From Serpula lacrymans var. lacrymans S7.9 (Eukaryota > Basidiomycota > Agaricomycetes > Boletales > Serpulaceae), in NCBI RefSeq assembly GCF_000218685.1, contig NW_006763293.1, positions 552,720-616,719 of the forward strand: 64,000 nt of DNA, read 5' to 3'. The notes below the pieces were generated by a model. The model was not told the origin of the DNA. It was given only the letters and a program-made list of their open reading frames with translations, and did no database searches. A program made the translations under genes and the position numbers. This document shows, one piece after another, positions 43,881 through 55,476 of the stretch (position 1 is its first letter; every line of letters begins with the position of its first letter).

Positions 43881-46800
43881 ATGACATGCATTACAGTATC
43901 AAATCCTGTCGTGGTACCTGCCGTGGGAAATGCTTTACCAGACGATCCCTTCTGGCTCCAGGAGATTAGGCATCAAGGATCAGCACCATTCTCCTCCAGC
44001 CCGAGCACATACAAAGTATTTCGCAACGTCAAGGACTATGGAGCTACTGGAAATGGCATTGCCGATGATACCGTTGCCATCAAGTCTGTATAGAGATTTA
44101 GATCACTCAGACACGAACACGATCCTGATTTATTGATCATCAGCTCAGCGATTTCATCAGGCGGGCGCTGCGGTGGCGGTAATTGCTCTTCGTCAACGTG
44201 AAGAATCCATTTTGGTTATACGCAATACTCATCGCTAACATCACTGATTTTCGTTCTGTAGCACTACTCCAGCAGTGGTTTACTTTCCCTCTGGGTAGCT
44301 TCAATATTTTTTCATCGTATTGGGCATTTGTTCACTCATAAGTGCAGAACATATATCGTGTCAGCCCCCATCATTGCGTATTACTATACCGTGATTATAG
44401 GGGATGCCAGAAAGCCACCAACCATCCGTGCTGCCCCAAACTTTGCGGGTATTGCGGTTATCGGTACGTCTGAGTTCCGTCAAGTTTCTGATGGAGTTGT
44501 AGTTGACCTTCTTGCTCAATAGACGCTGATCCTTACCTGCCAGGCGGTAATCAGTGGTATGTCAATCAGAATAACTTGTGAGTCTTGGGCATATTCAGTT
44601 TTACATTATGCACGTCCAGTGCTAACAAAGTATGCATAAATAGCCATCGTTCAGTGCGCAATCTCGTGATCGACCTTACGCATATGCCCGCTTCTGCTAC
44701 CGCTACGGGCCTTCACTGGCAAGTATCGCAATGTACATCACTAATGAATATTGTGGTCGAAATGTCCACCCAAAGCGGAAATATGCATCAAGGTAACGTT
44801 TTGACTTTCCTCGTTATTTCGTTTATTTATGAATATCCTTGGCAGGAATCTTTATGGAAAATGGAAGGTTAGTTCGATATTTTTGATTATTTTCTTGCAG
44901 TAACCAAACCGAAACGTCATCAAGTGGTGGATTTATGGGAGGCATGATATATTCAACATGTTAGCTGTTCAAAGCTGATTAACACGAAACATAAGATATG
45001 GTTTTTAATGGGGGGCGTTTCGGTATATGGGTTGGAAATCAACAGCGAGTACTTCATCATTTTCTCTTTCTCCCAGTCACGAACCTTTCAGTTACAGGTT
45101 CACCGTTCGCAACATCGTTGTAAATAACGCAAGAACAGGTTTGTATAATATTGCTTCGTTTTGTCGTCTAAATGCTCATCAATGGCGCATAGCCGTATAT
45201 GGAATGTGGAATTGGGGTCAGACTCTTCGACATTTGGAATGTCCTAAATTTTCAATATCACACCTTAGGATGGACTTTTCAGGGAATCACTATCAACAAC
45301 TGTCGGGTTGGGTTTGATCTGGCAACCGGAGGTCGCTCAGCCAATAATCAGGTACGGAGCTTTATTTGACTTTAGATAATATCTTCATTTCAGACGCCCA
45401 GACTGTCGGTGCCGAAGCTATCATCGATGCTGTCGTTACGAATACTCCAATATTTGTACGCTGTTCTACTCTCAGTAAAAACAGACTGGCGGGATCACTT
45501 GTCCTAAATAATATCTCGCTCAAAAATGTTCCTGTGGCCGTTGGCATAGTTGGGGGTGCAATTGTCCTTGCCGGAGGTACAATGATCATCAGCTCCTGGG
45601 GCCAAGGTAATATCTACTCTGGAGGAAATACCAACAGCACTTTCGTGCAGGGCAGTATTCATTCAGCATACAAAGATTCAAGTTTACTTGATAGCTCCGG
45701 AAAGATCTTTGGGAAAACTCATCCACAGTACATTGATTATTCTGCGGATCAATTTGTGAGTGTCAAGTCGCATGGTGCAAAAGGTGATGGAGTATCGGAC
45801 GACACAGAAATTATCAATACTATATTTGCAGAGGTCCGTAGTGATTTTCTCACCAAATTCGCTTTATTTGAGTAAATGTCATTCATAGTATTCCGGCCGT
45901 TACATCATCTTCTTCGACGCTGGTGTATACAAGGTCACTTCAACCATCAACATTCCTCCAGGCAGCCGAGTTGTAGGTGAAGCTTGGTCCGTTATCATGG
46001 GCGGCGGCCCCTACTTCCAAGACCAACACGATCCACACGTCGTCGTACAAGTCGGTAGTAAGGGATCTGAAGGAATCATAGAAATAACGGATATTGTTTT
46101 CGCGACCCGAGGTCCAGCTCCAGGGGCCATCGTCGTGGAATGGAACGTACACGAACCACTTGGTCAACACGGTGCATGTGGAATGTGGGATAGTCACATT
46201 AGGTATACAAAAAGCCACAAACTGTTTCGTTACATGTATACTAATCGTCTGCAGGCTTGGTGGAGGTATGGCAAGCTTATCATGCTGTTTACTTGCCTCA
46301 TGACCGTATTCCAGCGGCGGGCACGAATCTTGAGCTTGCGCAGTGTCCCAAAGGAGCGGTTAATAGCAATTGCTTTGCTGCGTTTCTTGCGCTCCATCTG
46401 ACTACTAAGTCGACGGCTTATCTGGAGGTTTGGATTTAATCCTAACGTTTTTCCCACTGCTCATACATGCATGGTAAAGGGTACTTGGGTCTGGGTTGCA
46501 GATCATGACCTTGACGGCGATGGCAGCTCTCAATTAAACATATTTAGCGGACGAGGTATCTTATCTGAATCCGCCGGCCCTGTTTGGATGATAGGCACAG
46601 GTTAGTTTTTCATCCTGATCCGGTTTGTCTATTGACTTACTATGGGTGTAGCTTGTAAGTATACCCAAGTGGAAGATGACTCGATCTGACTGCCTTTTGA
46701 TAGCTGAGCATCACGTTCTTTATCAATATAGCTTAGTTGGAGCAAAAAACCATTATATGGGACTGATACAAACCGAAACTGTAAGTAATATTCGTCTAGC

Positions 46801-47316
46801 TATAGACACCGTAGACCGACAGCGTCACGATAGCCTTATTTTCAACCGAAACCTGCTCCTCCTATGCCCTTCGTTCGCAACCCACAATATCATGACCCCC
46901 CTTTGGACCCCAAAAAGGATATGGCATGGGCTTTATGGGTGCAATCATCTGAAAATATCGTTATTTTTGGTATGAGTCGATAACTATTCCTCAGTCTAGC
47001 ATTGATTGACGCCATTGGTTCTTCAGGGGCTGGGCTATATAGCTTTTTTAAGGTAACAATTAATAGCTGGTCTTATGCTAAGGTTAAATTCGGCTATCAC
47101 TGATTATTTTTGCAGAACTATAGCCAAGATCGTTTAGCTAGTCATTCTTGTCAAGAACACATCGCCAATATTGACTCGACTTCATCAGTTGTGGTGTATA
47201 GCCTTTCGACTCTTGGATCGATATATCAGATCAGTATGAATGGAAAAGGTGTTGCAAGATGGGGTGATAACGTCAACGGTTTTGCCTCCACAGTGACTCT
47301 CTGGAAACCAGTTTAA
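43881..47316 (+). CDS. GH55 exo-beta-1,3-glucanase
   Basis: Secreted enzyme releasing glucose from beta-1,3-glucan; acts on fungal walls or lichenin-like substrates. Two parallel beta-helix modules are seen. The first has FRNVKDYGATGNGIADDTVA and the second FVSVKSHGAKGDGVSDDTE, both pectate-lyase-superfamily starts. Other blocks: SVRNLVIDLTHMPASATATG, GGFMGDMVFNGGRFGIWVGN, GWTFQGITINNCRVGFDLAT, VVGEAWSVIMGGGPYFQDQH, GACGMWDSHIRLGG, WVWVADHDLDG, SEHHVLYQYS-like EHHVLYQYSLVGAKNHYMGL, ending VTLWKPV-stop. More than 15 exons. Introns at 44942-44995 and 45045-45097 require GC donors. The start at 43881 is the first ATG in frame, leaving a short signal-like N-terminus (MTCITVSNPVVVPAVG). Confidence 0.88.
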
Positions 47317-47700
47317 CATACAGAAACTTTTGTTGAAGCTCCATCGAAATTCGCACTGCGCATCTGTATTCTTGTTGTATACCTCCTTGCTACTATAGCT
47401 TTACGTTGCCACTTACAGAACGAACTCAATGACGTCATGCTACATCCCATGGTCACCAGCTCAAACCGTCTTGTGAGTGTTGGGTGCGAGTGGAACTTAA
47501 GATGATGCGATCCGTGTGCTGACTTTATACGTACCTTTCCTATATGGGTATCGTTGTGACGAGCCCTGCATAGCTTTACTCCAATGGGGCCCCTTCAACT
47601 ATAAGAGTACCACGACTCGACCATCCTGGGCCTGAAGACTCCAGAATTTATCCCTGTTTCACTATTTCACCATCATCACCACTATCACATTCCCGAAATC
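47317..47700. other. Intergenic region
   Basis: 384 bp. A TATA-like CTATAAGAG lies near 47599, about 100 bp before the next start codon. Confidence 0.5.
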
Positions 47701-48114
47701 ATGAATGTTTTCCACCGCAGCGCACGTAGGAGCAAAGGGAATCAGCATCCCCACGACCTCGTTTTGGGCCAAAGCCACAATCAGGCAGGAGGTTACAGTG
47801 AGTATTTCATTGAACCTTGGTTCTACCCCCTAAATGTCTTACCAAAAAAAATTAACACGCCAGAAGGAGCATCACTCCATCCAAACGCACAAAGAAATGG
47901 GCGAAAGCATGTTAAACACGAGAATAAATCCTTGATGGTGCGTAAAAGTTGGTTCCTGTTACACGGTTCAGCGTGAGTATAGCTCAATAATGGTTCGTTA
48001 AAATTACAGAGAACGCGTATTCCATTTTTGACCAAAGTCAAGCGCGCACTCGGAATCCACAACGCTCCCCGCCGCAGGCGGCACACTAACGTATTGAGGC
48101 GGAACCAGCTTTGA
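47701..48114 (+). CDS. Small basic protein, possibly Con-6-like
   Basis: About 91 residues in three exons, spliced: MNVFHRSARRSKGNQHPHDL, VLGQSHNQAGGYKGASLHPN, AQRNGRKHVKHENKSLMRTR, IPFLTKVKRALGIHNAPRRR, ending NVLRRNQL-stop. The first two joins are GT..AG and keep frame. The GGYK..LHPN segment followed by a helix resembles the repeat of conidiation protein Con-6 (GGYKA..HNPNVSEEAKEHA), but key acidic residues are missing. The C-terminal half is strongly basic. No catalytic motif. The Con-6 link is tentative. Confidence 0.6.
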
Positions 48115-48555
48115 TATCATTCATCTCAAAACTCCCTTGATTTTGCCTAACTTATTGCTTATTCTCCTTGAATACCATTATAGTATTTTATATGCGGTTA
48201 TGGTCACTTGAGCTGTACTTGCATTATTGTCATGTGGACAGTTTCATATTAGTTATAGACTGGATTTGATTCCTGGAAACAAAATAATATCATTCATACA
48301 GACTACCGTACATCGTGAGCATATACTATTCAATGCCCCAGTGTCCATCCACGCCGTACAGTGCTATGTTTAAAAAAAAGTAGATCATATGATACACAGG
48401 GGTATACTAGTACAACCGGGAGGGGGCGGCCGGTGGTAAATTATGCAAAAAGGGAGTTGAAGAGAGACTCATCAACAAGGTGGCGATCGATACGCATGTG
48501 GGAACTTCAACAAATAAACAAAGCAAGACCTGGGAAGAAATCCAAAATAAGGACT
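48115..48555. other. Convergent intergenic region
   Basis: 440 bp, no gene or repeat recognised. Confidence 0.5.
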
Positions 48556-49534
48556 TCAATTCGTGGTCATCAATTTTGGCTGCCAAAGGCCATGTGATAT
48601 CTCCTCGAGACTATGAAGCTCAACACGATCCCAGTGAATAGGAATAGCATTGGCCTAAAATGGTATAAAGTAAGTTCAGTCATAAACGAACTTGATACGT
48701 GGCATACCTGGAGGAAGTGCACAACAGCCCTTGCGACTCTTCTTGCAAGCGTCTGCAAATTAATTCTCCCATCATACCCATCTATGGGTATCTCGTAAGT
48801 CAGAGGTGTATAACCAGACCACTGAACGGAAGTCCTTTAGTTGTGAGTGACTAGGTGGCAGAAGCTGAAAACGCACTCTGACTCTCATCATCATCCGACC
48901 TCTGTGATCTACACCCAATTCATGAAAGCTATAGGATTCGTTGCCAGATAAACGAACATTCGCCTGAGCTTCTCCGAGGGTGATGCCTCCTCGGAACGCT
49001 CCTTTACGCTTGAACTTGACTATGGTACTCGACCGATGATAATTGTCCAGGAAGTTCGGTCTGCTCGAATATGATATCGATGACGACCTTCGGCTGCGAC
49101 GCCCAATAGACATGGGTTGTACGACTGGAGGATATATGCCATTTAAGTGGCGATCTTCCGGATAATATCCATCACGGAGTCCAATATCATCATAAGCTAT
49201 AATGAATCAAAGATCAGTGTATGATAGACAAAGGGAAAATTTCCACGAACATGTAAGAGGGAGGTGGTGCTGGCTCATACTTGCCGCAGGGGGACCATAT
49301 ATTTGATACGAAGGATGTGGATAATGCTGATGGCATAGTTGTGTGATTAGAACCTCAGACGAAAGAGATAGAAACTGGAGGCCTTACCTCGTCACGATAC
49401 CCTGGCATCATTGGATCGTTGTAAAGCCCTGCATGCGATTCGCTGTATGGAAACGTGACAGGGCCAGGAGTTGAGGAATAGCCAATTGATTGGCGACGGG
49501 ACAGGTTACTAGTAGTATATCCTGGGTACGACAT
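48556..49534 (-). CDS. DUF6741-like conserved basidiomycete protein
   Basis: N-terminal half is Tyr/Ser/Pro-rich and probably disordered (MSYPGYTTSNLSRRQSIGYS; YPHPSYQIYGPPAASMS). The C-terminal half is ordered: VKFKRKGAFRGGITLGEAQA, NVRLSGNESYSFHELGVDHR, GRMMMRVR, then after an intron WSGYTPLTYEIPIDGYDGRI, NLQTLARRVARAVVHFLQ, and after another ANAIPIHWDRVELHSLEEIS, ending KLMTTN-stop. This ordered part matches my memory of DUF6741, which is common in mushrooms and has no known function. Splices are GT..AG and keep frame. It might be a DNA- or protein-binding module, but nothing in the sequence proves that. Confidence 0.8.
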
Positions 49535-51509
49535 GGTTGTAGTTCTGAAGACAAGGCAGAAGTTTCATACCAGACTGCTGGGGCAGTCCCTTTTATACCA
49601 GATAAAATCGTGGCACAGAGGGCCGAGATGGTCCCGGTCACAATGTTATAAGACCTCGAGGCTGCATTGAGGACGATGGAACCTGTGGCTAAAAGGGCCC
49701 GCTTTGTGATTTCGGGAAGATACTTCTATTGGCGGCTTGCGCAAAGGAATAGTCATATATTGAGGAGTGGCTTTTTTCCCTTAGCCCAGACTTGAATCAG
49801 AATTCGGCATCCTCCTAAAGGCAACTTGGGATTGAGTGCTTGTGAACAATGACGGTTAATGAAGAAACAAACCGAGCACATGGGATCTTCAGCCAATGCC
49901 AGAAATCATAAGTATAGTATATATCCAAGTCAACCCATTCCGGTGACCTGTTTGCGATTCTAGCTAGAACCCAGATCATATGAAAGGCGGCAAGGGCCGC
50001 TGGCACTGTATCTCCAATACCATGGCTGCCTCATGCAAGACACGAGTCCTCGAGTCTTCTGACTTCTACGGTCAGACCAAACAGATGGGATCAAAATGGG
50101 GCTGGGAACACGCACGAACACGGTCAAAGCTGGCTTTCCGCACCGCCGTGGTTCAAAACCACGAACTTAGAACCTTCACCTGCCTTTTCAACGCGCAAGG
50201 TACTTGGCGTCACGTGACACTTTTTTTTCTGGCCCTTTTACTGAGTTGTTTCTTTCGTTCTTGTCTGCTTCTCGGGTCACTCATTTGTGTTCTCTTACGA
50301 GATATAGTCTCCACGCTTTGTGTATCTGGTCTGAAGCAGCACTGTCTAACAGATAATGCTCAGTATTCACTCTTTGCCTTATCTCGAGCGGAGTTACTAT
50401 AAAGTAATTGCGCCTTTTTTCGTGGAAGCTGTCATCGGATTTTTTGGAAGCCTCCCCACCTTGCAATAATAGGGCACCGGCCCATCTATGCGCAAGACTG
50501 TCCTGAAGGCTACTCTTTTATCATGCAGTATTTCCGAATCTTGCGAGTTCTCGCTGTTCCTAATAATGGGACGTCCGGTACTCGCGGTGGATTGCAAAGA
50601 CAGTGCAAATGTTCTCTTCAAACCCCTCGACGGTGTCGAACCGTAACGTGTACGTATCTACGCACCACGAGGCCCGCAGCCCCTACTTCTATCGGTGGAA
50701 CGGGATGATCATCTGCAGCAGGTTGGTGTTGGATACCGCCGTAGTTCAGCGTTTACCTCGGACGCGTGGAGTTTACGCAACTTTCATCCTCGCAAATCGT
50801 TCAAATTTGGGCAACAGTGTGGATCTTTGAAACGAGGTCGTACGTGGTCCAATCACCCTTGTCTGTCAATCTTTCAAATGTGGTACCTTCGGAGAAGTAA
50901 TCCGGTCAAGGTCACCGTCTACAATCTGTCACAAATACCCAACGTTTTTATATTGGTCGCTGGTGGCTGTACCTCATTCTCCCAGTCTCGTATGATCGCT
51001 ATAGTGCTCATTCTTTGTTACCTTGCTTTGCTTTGCTGGGCCCGTTTTCGAGGATAACGAGAACATTCACCCAAAAGCCAATGGACGGAGAAGAGAGGTC
51101 TTTTCACAAGCGCCTACATATGGCGCCAGGTACATAGGGTGGTTAAATGAGGAGATGTGGAAGAGATGGCAAGAGCTGCAAACCCTTCTCAGAAGAAATT
51201 TCCACCTCAAACTATGTTGATCGGTGAGTTACAAGGTAGGTTTTTTCACGTAGATTTATGGATAATTGTAACATGATCCCTGCATTGTAATCCTACAATC
51301 AAGTACGCTTTATACGGACAGGATCATTACCCAACGTAAGGCGCATCATGTCAGCAGGCAAATGATTACCGATACTGATCTGAGAAGGTCGGGAATAATG
51401 AGGGGTCGAGTTTGTGGTTATGTCGGAGTGCAAGTGGAGAGCATATACGAGTACTTAACATCCTTAAATCTCTCAATTTCTTTCGATATCTCTCCCCTAG
51501 CTCATCATA
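49535..51509. other. 2-kb intergenic region, no supported gene
   Basis: Several short frames (for example 50695-51057, with a hydrophobic end MIAIVLILCYLALLCWARF) are open but match no family and do not splice into a convincing product. It may hold a decayed gene. The promoter of the FAD oxidase lies at the right end. Confidence 0.4.
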
Positions 51510-53325
51510 ATGGACTTCCAGTTATTTCAGAATTCATTCACCGGCGACTTGGTTACTCCTGAGGATCAAGAATATGCTGCAGCAATCTCTCGATGGGCCA
51601 TTAACTCTCAGCGAAGGGCGAAGATTGTAGCATTTGTGAAGAGCCCAGAAGATGTCTCCTTGGCCCTCGATTATGCCAGACGGACTAACTTGCAAGTTGC
51701 GATCCGTGGCGGAGGACACAGCCCATCTGGGTCATCTTCAAGTGATGGAGGTCTCGTTATTGACATGTCACGTCACATGTGCCACGCGAAAGTGGACCCG
51801 GAGCAGGGGGTAGTATATGTTGGCGGTGGTGCAACCTGGGAGGTTGTAGATAAGTCTGCGATCTTACATGGGCTAGCCACACCTGGTGGGACTGTCAACC
51901 ACGTATGTTTAATCAAATCCATGCTCATCTCCGATCGTTGACTTATAGCTTTCTAGACAGGTGTAGGCGGGTGAGTCTATCGACAGATACAAAGTTGAAT
52001 AATAGTACCGACATCATGATCTTCTAGGCTTACCTTGGGCGGGGGCTACGGATGGTTGTCTTCTGCTTTCGGTCTTGCCCTTGATAACCTCATTCAGGTA
52101 TGTACCGACTTGTAGAAAAGATGATGCTTGATTTGAATGTCTGTTGGTATACAGGCAACCGTTGTTGTTGCAGATGGCTCTATCCTCACTGCGAACAAAG
52201 ACGAAAACTCCGATCTCTTCTGGGGGATCAGAGGCGGAGGCTCTAATTTTGGCGTTTGCACTGAGTTCGTACTCAGATTGCACCCACAACGCCGCCGTGT
52301 GTTCGCTGGCACTCTTGTCTTCAAGCCAGACGTCTTGGAACCTCTACTATCTTTGACTGAAAAATGGTGGGCCAAAGAACCTTGCGAAAAGGAAGGCATG
52401 GTTCATGTGATGACTCGGGGACCCGATGGTCAAGTGAGCATGTTCTTCACTCGATATCATGTTCTCACAAGCCCACTCGATCGTAAGCCCTGTGTTGTTG
52501 TATTTTTGTTTTACAATGGTTCGGAGCCTGAAGGAAGAGCAACTTTTAAAGCTGTATTTGACCTAAGTATATATTTCATTAAGTCAGTAATGATTCCTCG
52601 CTTATACTGAATCTAGAGCCTTTGGTCGATACAACTTGTGAAATGCCATACGAAGAAGTCAATACTTTACAGGTAGGTCAAGGAGCTGTTCAGATGACGC
52701 TTGGAGCTGTACTTATCATGGATTACCTACACAGAATGCTGCCGCACCACACGGCCGTGCGGCCTACATGAAAGGAGTGTACCAAACTAAGCCCCGCGTC
52801 GATGTTATCTTGCAGGCATTTGACAGAATGGTGGCATTGTCCGAAACCCGTGACCTGGAAGTGGCTATTCTCATCGAGTATTTTCCGCTTGGGAAGATCA
52901 CCGAGGTGACTAATGATGCGACGGCGTTCCGTCGTGTTCGTGCCGGAAACGTTTTGTCCCTAGTTTATTGGGATGAAGATACTCCTGATAATCAACAAAG
53001 AGCTCGAGACATTGCTTGGGAGTTGTCAAACATCGTCGTGAAAGGACAGCATGACTTATCTGAGGTAGACAACACTGGCTACGGAAATTATGGTATGTAC
53101 CTCTCTCTTTTCTTAGCCATATGAGTCATCTAATCGCGTTATATGCTAATTACAGATAGCGACAAGGTTATTCTCACTGGTTCGCAAAGAACCGAACGGA
53201 CTGCTGTAGGCGGAAAAGCCAGAGCTCTATTTGGAGAAAACTATCCTAGGCTTCAGGCCATCAAGAAGCGTTATGATCCTGATCTTACGTTCTCTAGTTG
53301 GTTTCCAATAATACCATCCGCATAA
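51510..53325 (+). CDS. FAD-linked oxidase, BBE-type
   Basis: Berberine-bridge-enzyme-like oxidoreductase (PCMH-type FAD domain plus BBE C-terminus). N-terminus MDFQLFQNSFTGDLVTPEDQ. FAD motif LQVAIRGGGHSPSGSSSSDG has the His that normally binds FAD covalently. Then VYVGGGATWEVVD, the junction NHTGVGG-LTLGGGYGWLSSA, and ENSDLFWGIRGGGSNFGVCT. The C-terminus carries YGNYDSDK, ALFGENYPRLQAIKKRYDPD and SSWFPIIPSA-stop. The second covalent Cys of bicovalent members is replaced (HTG), so attachment is likely through His only. No signal peptide is seen, so it may be intracellular. A 14-nt exon (ACAGGTGTAGGCGG) lies between introns 1 and 2. Likely carbohydrate or secondary-metabolite oxidase; substrate unknown. 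Confidence 0.9.
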
Positions 53326-53999
53326 CAGTGACACCTTCTACAGCACTCACTAGCCGTTATGTGAGCCTAATACCAATCTCATCGTTGACTTGTCTCTTGT
53401 TGTTTTTGTTTTGTCGGAAAATGTCACCTGGATACGATGTAAATTGAAAGCATTTACTAAACTTATCTATCAGGTGATACGGTCCTGATTTCATGATGTT
53501 GATGGTACAGCCCATTTAAATTTCCTCGGGTGAACCCTTTCGAGTTGACCTTTGTGGGCGTAAACACCGCTCTCTGATCACTCCGATTGCCTTGTATAAT
53601 TCTTTGCATGCTAAAATAAATCAAGTCCAAAAATGTACAAAGTGTTTGCTATTTCTTCACTGTCCTTTCAAGTTGCCAGTAACACGTCAACCGTTTGATG
53701 AGCTTCAAGCGTTGACTAATCACAGAAGAAGAAAATCATGAATGTCCAGTTGGTATCATGCGAATATGAAGGTGATAAAGATACGTGAAAGTCATTAGCA
53801 GAAAGGTGTAAGTTTGAAATGGTGACACAGTCCGAAACTGGCGCCGCCGCAGTCGAGCGGACATGGTCACCTTTTTCAAAAAGGTGATCTGATAGATCCA
53901 GTCAAATCAGCTCGTATCATAAGAAGGAAAAATAGAACTAACCTAGACCAGTGTGAGTCATGACTGGGATGCGTGAGTACTTTTCTCCCCCACCTTAGA
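53326..53999. other. Convergent intergenic region
   Basis: 670 bp, no gene or repeat recognised. Confidence 0.5.
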
Positions 54000-54650
54000 T
54001 CATCTATCCACACATTCCAATACTTCATATATCCTATCCCAATCCAGCATATCTGAGGGCGAGAAACACATAGGTGAAGGGAGATGAGGTGCAGGTGTCG
54101 TACATGCTGTTGGTGCTAAAAGGGGAAACTGTGTGAGGGGTAATGGCGGTATAGGTGGCTCGTAGTCGTGATACGACGTCGTCCTAACGTCTATAACAAG
54201 TGTAGGACGAATGGTTCGTGCAGGAATTGGAGGAAGAGGACGAGGCCCTTTGGGTTTTTGACGGTGTGCTCGTCGAATATGCGCCTTGCGCTGAAGTGTG
54301 CAATCGGTATCTATAGAGAGTATACAGTTGTCGATGTATGAAGAGGAGGACGAGTATGAAAAGCTAGATTGCGTTGACTGATAAGACTTTTCAGAAGAGA
54401 GTGTGGACGCCATGGAGAGTGATCTGGAGAGGCTAGCCTTGGAATTGTAGAGCGAGAGGCTGGAGTCAAAGTCGTCGCTGCCCCCGGGAGTGCTTGGAGG
54501 ACGAGGTCCGCGAAGGCGAGAGGGTCGTAGGCGTGGTAAGACTATAGGGAGAGGGCCTAGTGCATCCTCTGCCACTGGATGCATAGCAGGAGCTTGTGGG
54601 ATGACAAAATGACAAGATGGGATCCTGCTACATAAATAAATCCGAGCCAT
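54000..54650 (-). CDS. Hypothetical Ser/Pro-rich protein
   Basis: 216 codons without intron; an internal ATG at residue 22 (MHPVAEDALGPLPIVLPRLR) is a good alternative start. Ser-rich middle (SLSMASTLSSEKSYQST), a basic segment (KAHIRRAHRQKPKGPRP), Pro-rich linkers (PPIPPLPL) and a short ordered end DMLDWDRIYEVLECVDR-stop. No domain is recognised. Codon content and length suggest a real gene, but it could be fortuitous. Confidence 0.5.
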   Translation of the reverse strand: MARIYLCSRIPSCHFVIPQAPAMHPVAEDALGPLPIVLPRLRPSRLRGPRPPSTPGGSDDFDSSLSLYNSKASLSRSLSMASTLSSEKSYQSTQSSFSYSSSSSYIDNCILSIDTDCTLQRKAHIRRAHRQKPKGPRPLPPIPARTIRPTLVIDVRTTSYHDYEPPIPPLPLTQFPLLAPTACTTPAPHLPSPMCFSPSDMLDWDRIYEVLECVDR

Positions 54651-55476
54651 AAATGCAAGGCTCGAGGCTTCGGACCCGGAACTAGGTCCGTTTCATTTTG
54701 GTATCCACCATGGGGCTCGGGCGGGCTCAGGCTGCCTAAAGAATGATTTCAGCGACCGAAAGCGCCTAAGATGCAGGCATATTGCTGTATATAGCCTAAC
54801 AAAAGCGCTGTCGTGAGTAAGGACGATTGTGTTTGATCTGAACCAGACGTACGACCGCGGTTTTCCAGTGCAAATGCTTCCGATCTATAGCGGTTTGCGT
54901 GGCAGATGACTCCCTCGGTGACTACGATGGTAGCCGGCTAATAACTTCAAATATGTAGCACAGCGCCACGAATTAGGTCCATTGCTCATTCCTGATTTGC
55001 ACTCAAGAACAGCCCTGTCACGGTCGTGTCAGACATCAGAGAGGAACGATAGAAGCGAATCGATGCGCTGTAGCAACACGGAGTTGCACACGATATACTT
55101 CGCGGTACTGCAAACGACAGCTCAGTGTCCAAAAGCACATGAGCTCTGAGATCTGAGCGCTACGCCATCCAGGAACCTCGGTGCGGTGTCTTGCAAAAAG
55201 CGGTCGGTGTTGCAAAACTGGAGACAAGGAGACCACCGATATGAAAGTTCGGGTTGTAAAAATGTTGGAGCAAGCGTTGGAGATGAAGTTCGCCGCACAT
55301 ATAGTGGTAGTCTTGACCAAGTCTTGAGCCACTGGCCATGGTACTCGCGAGACCTGCTAAATGGTCTCGCGGACCGTGTGACTTGGACCAATATACCAAT
55401 GTGGCTGTGAAAAAGCCTGTCTCAGATACAGCTTGATCAACTCCTTCACATATCCCACAGACATTTCTTACCGCCA
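54651..55476. other. Divergent intergenic region
   Basis: 825 bp between divergent genes. Overlapping short minus-strand frames at 55036-55486 are not supported as genes. Confidence 0.5.

Noticed and set aside
50523..51220. Several open frames upstream of the FAD oxidase
   Set aside because: Different frames, no consistent splice pattern and no recognised domain; left as intergenic, possibly a relic.
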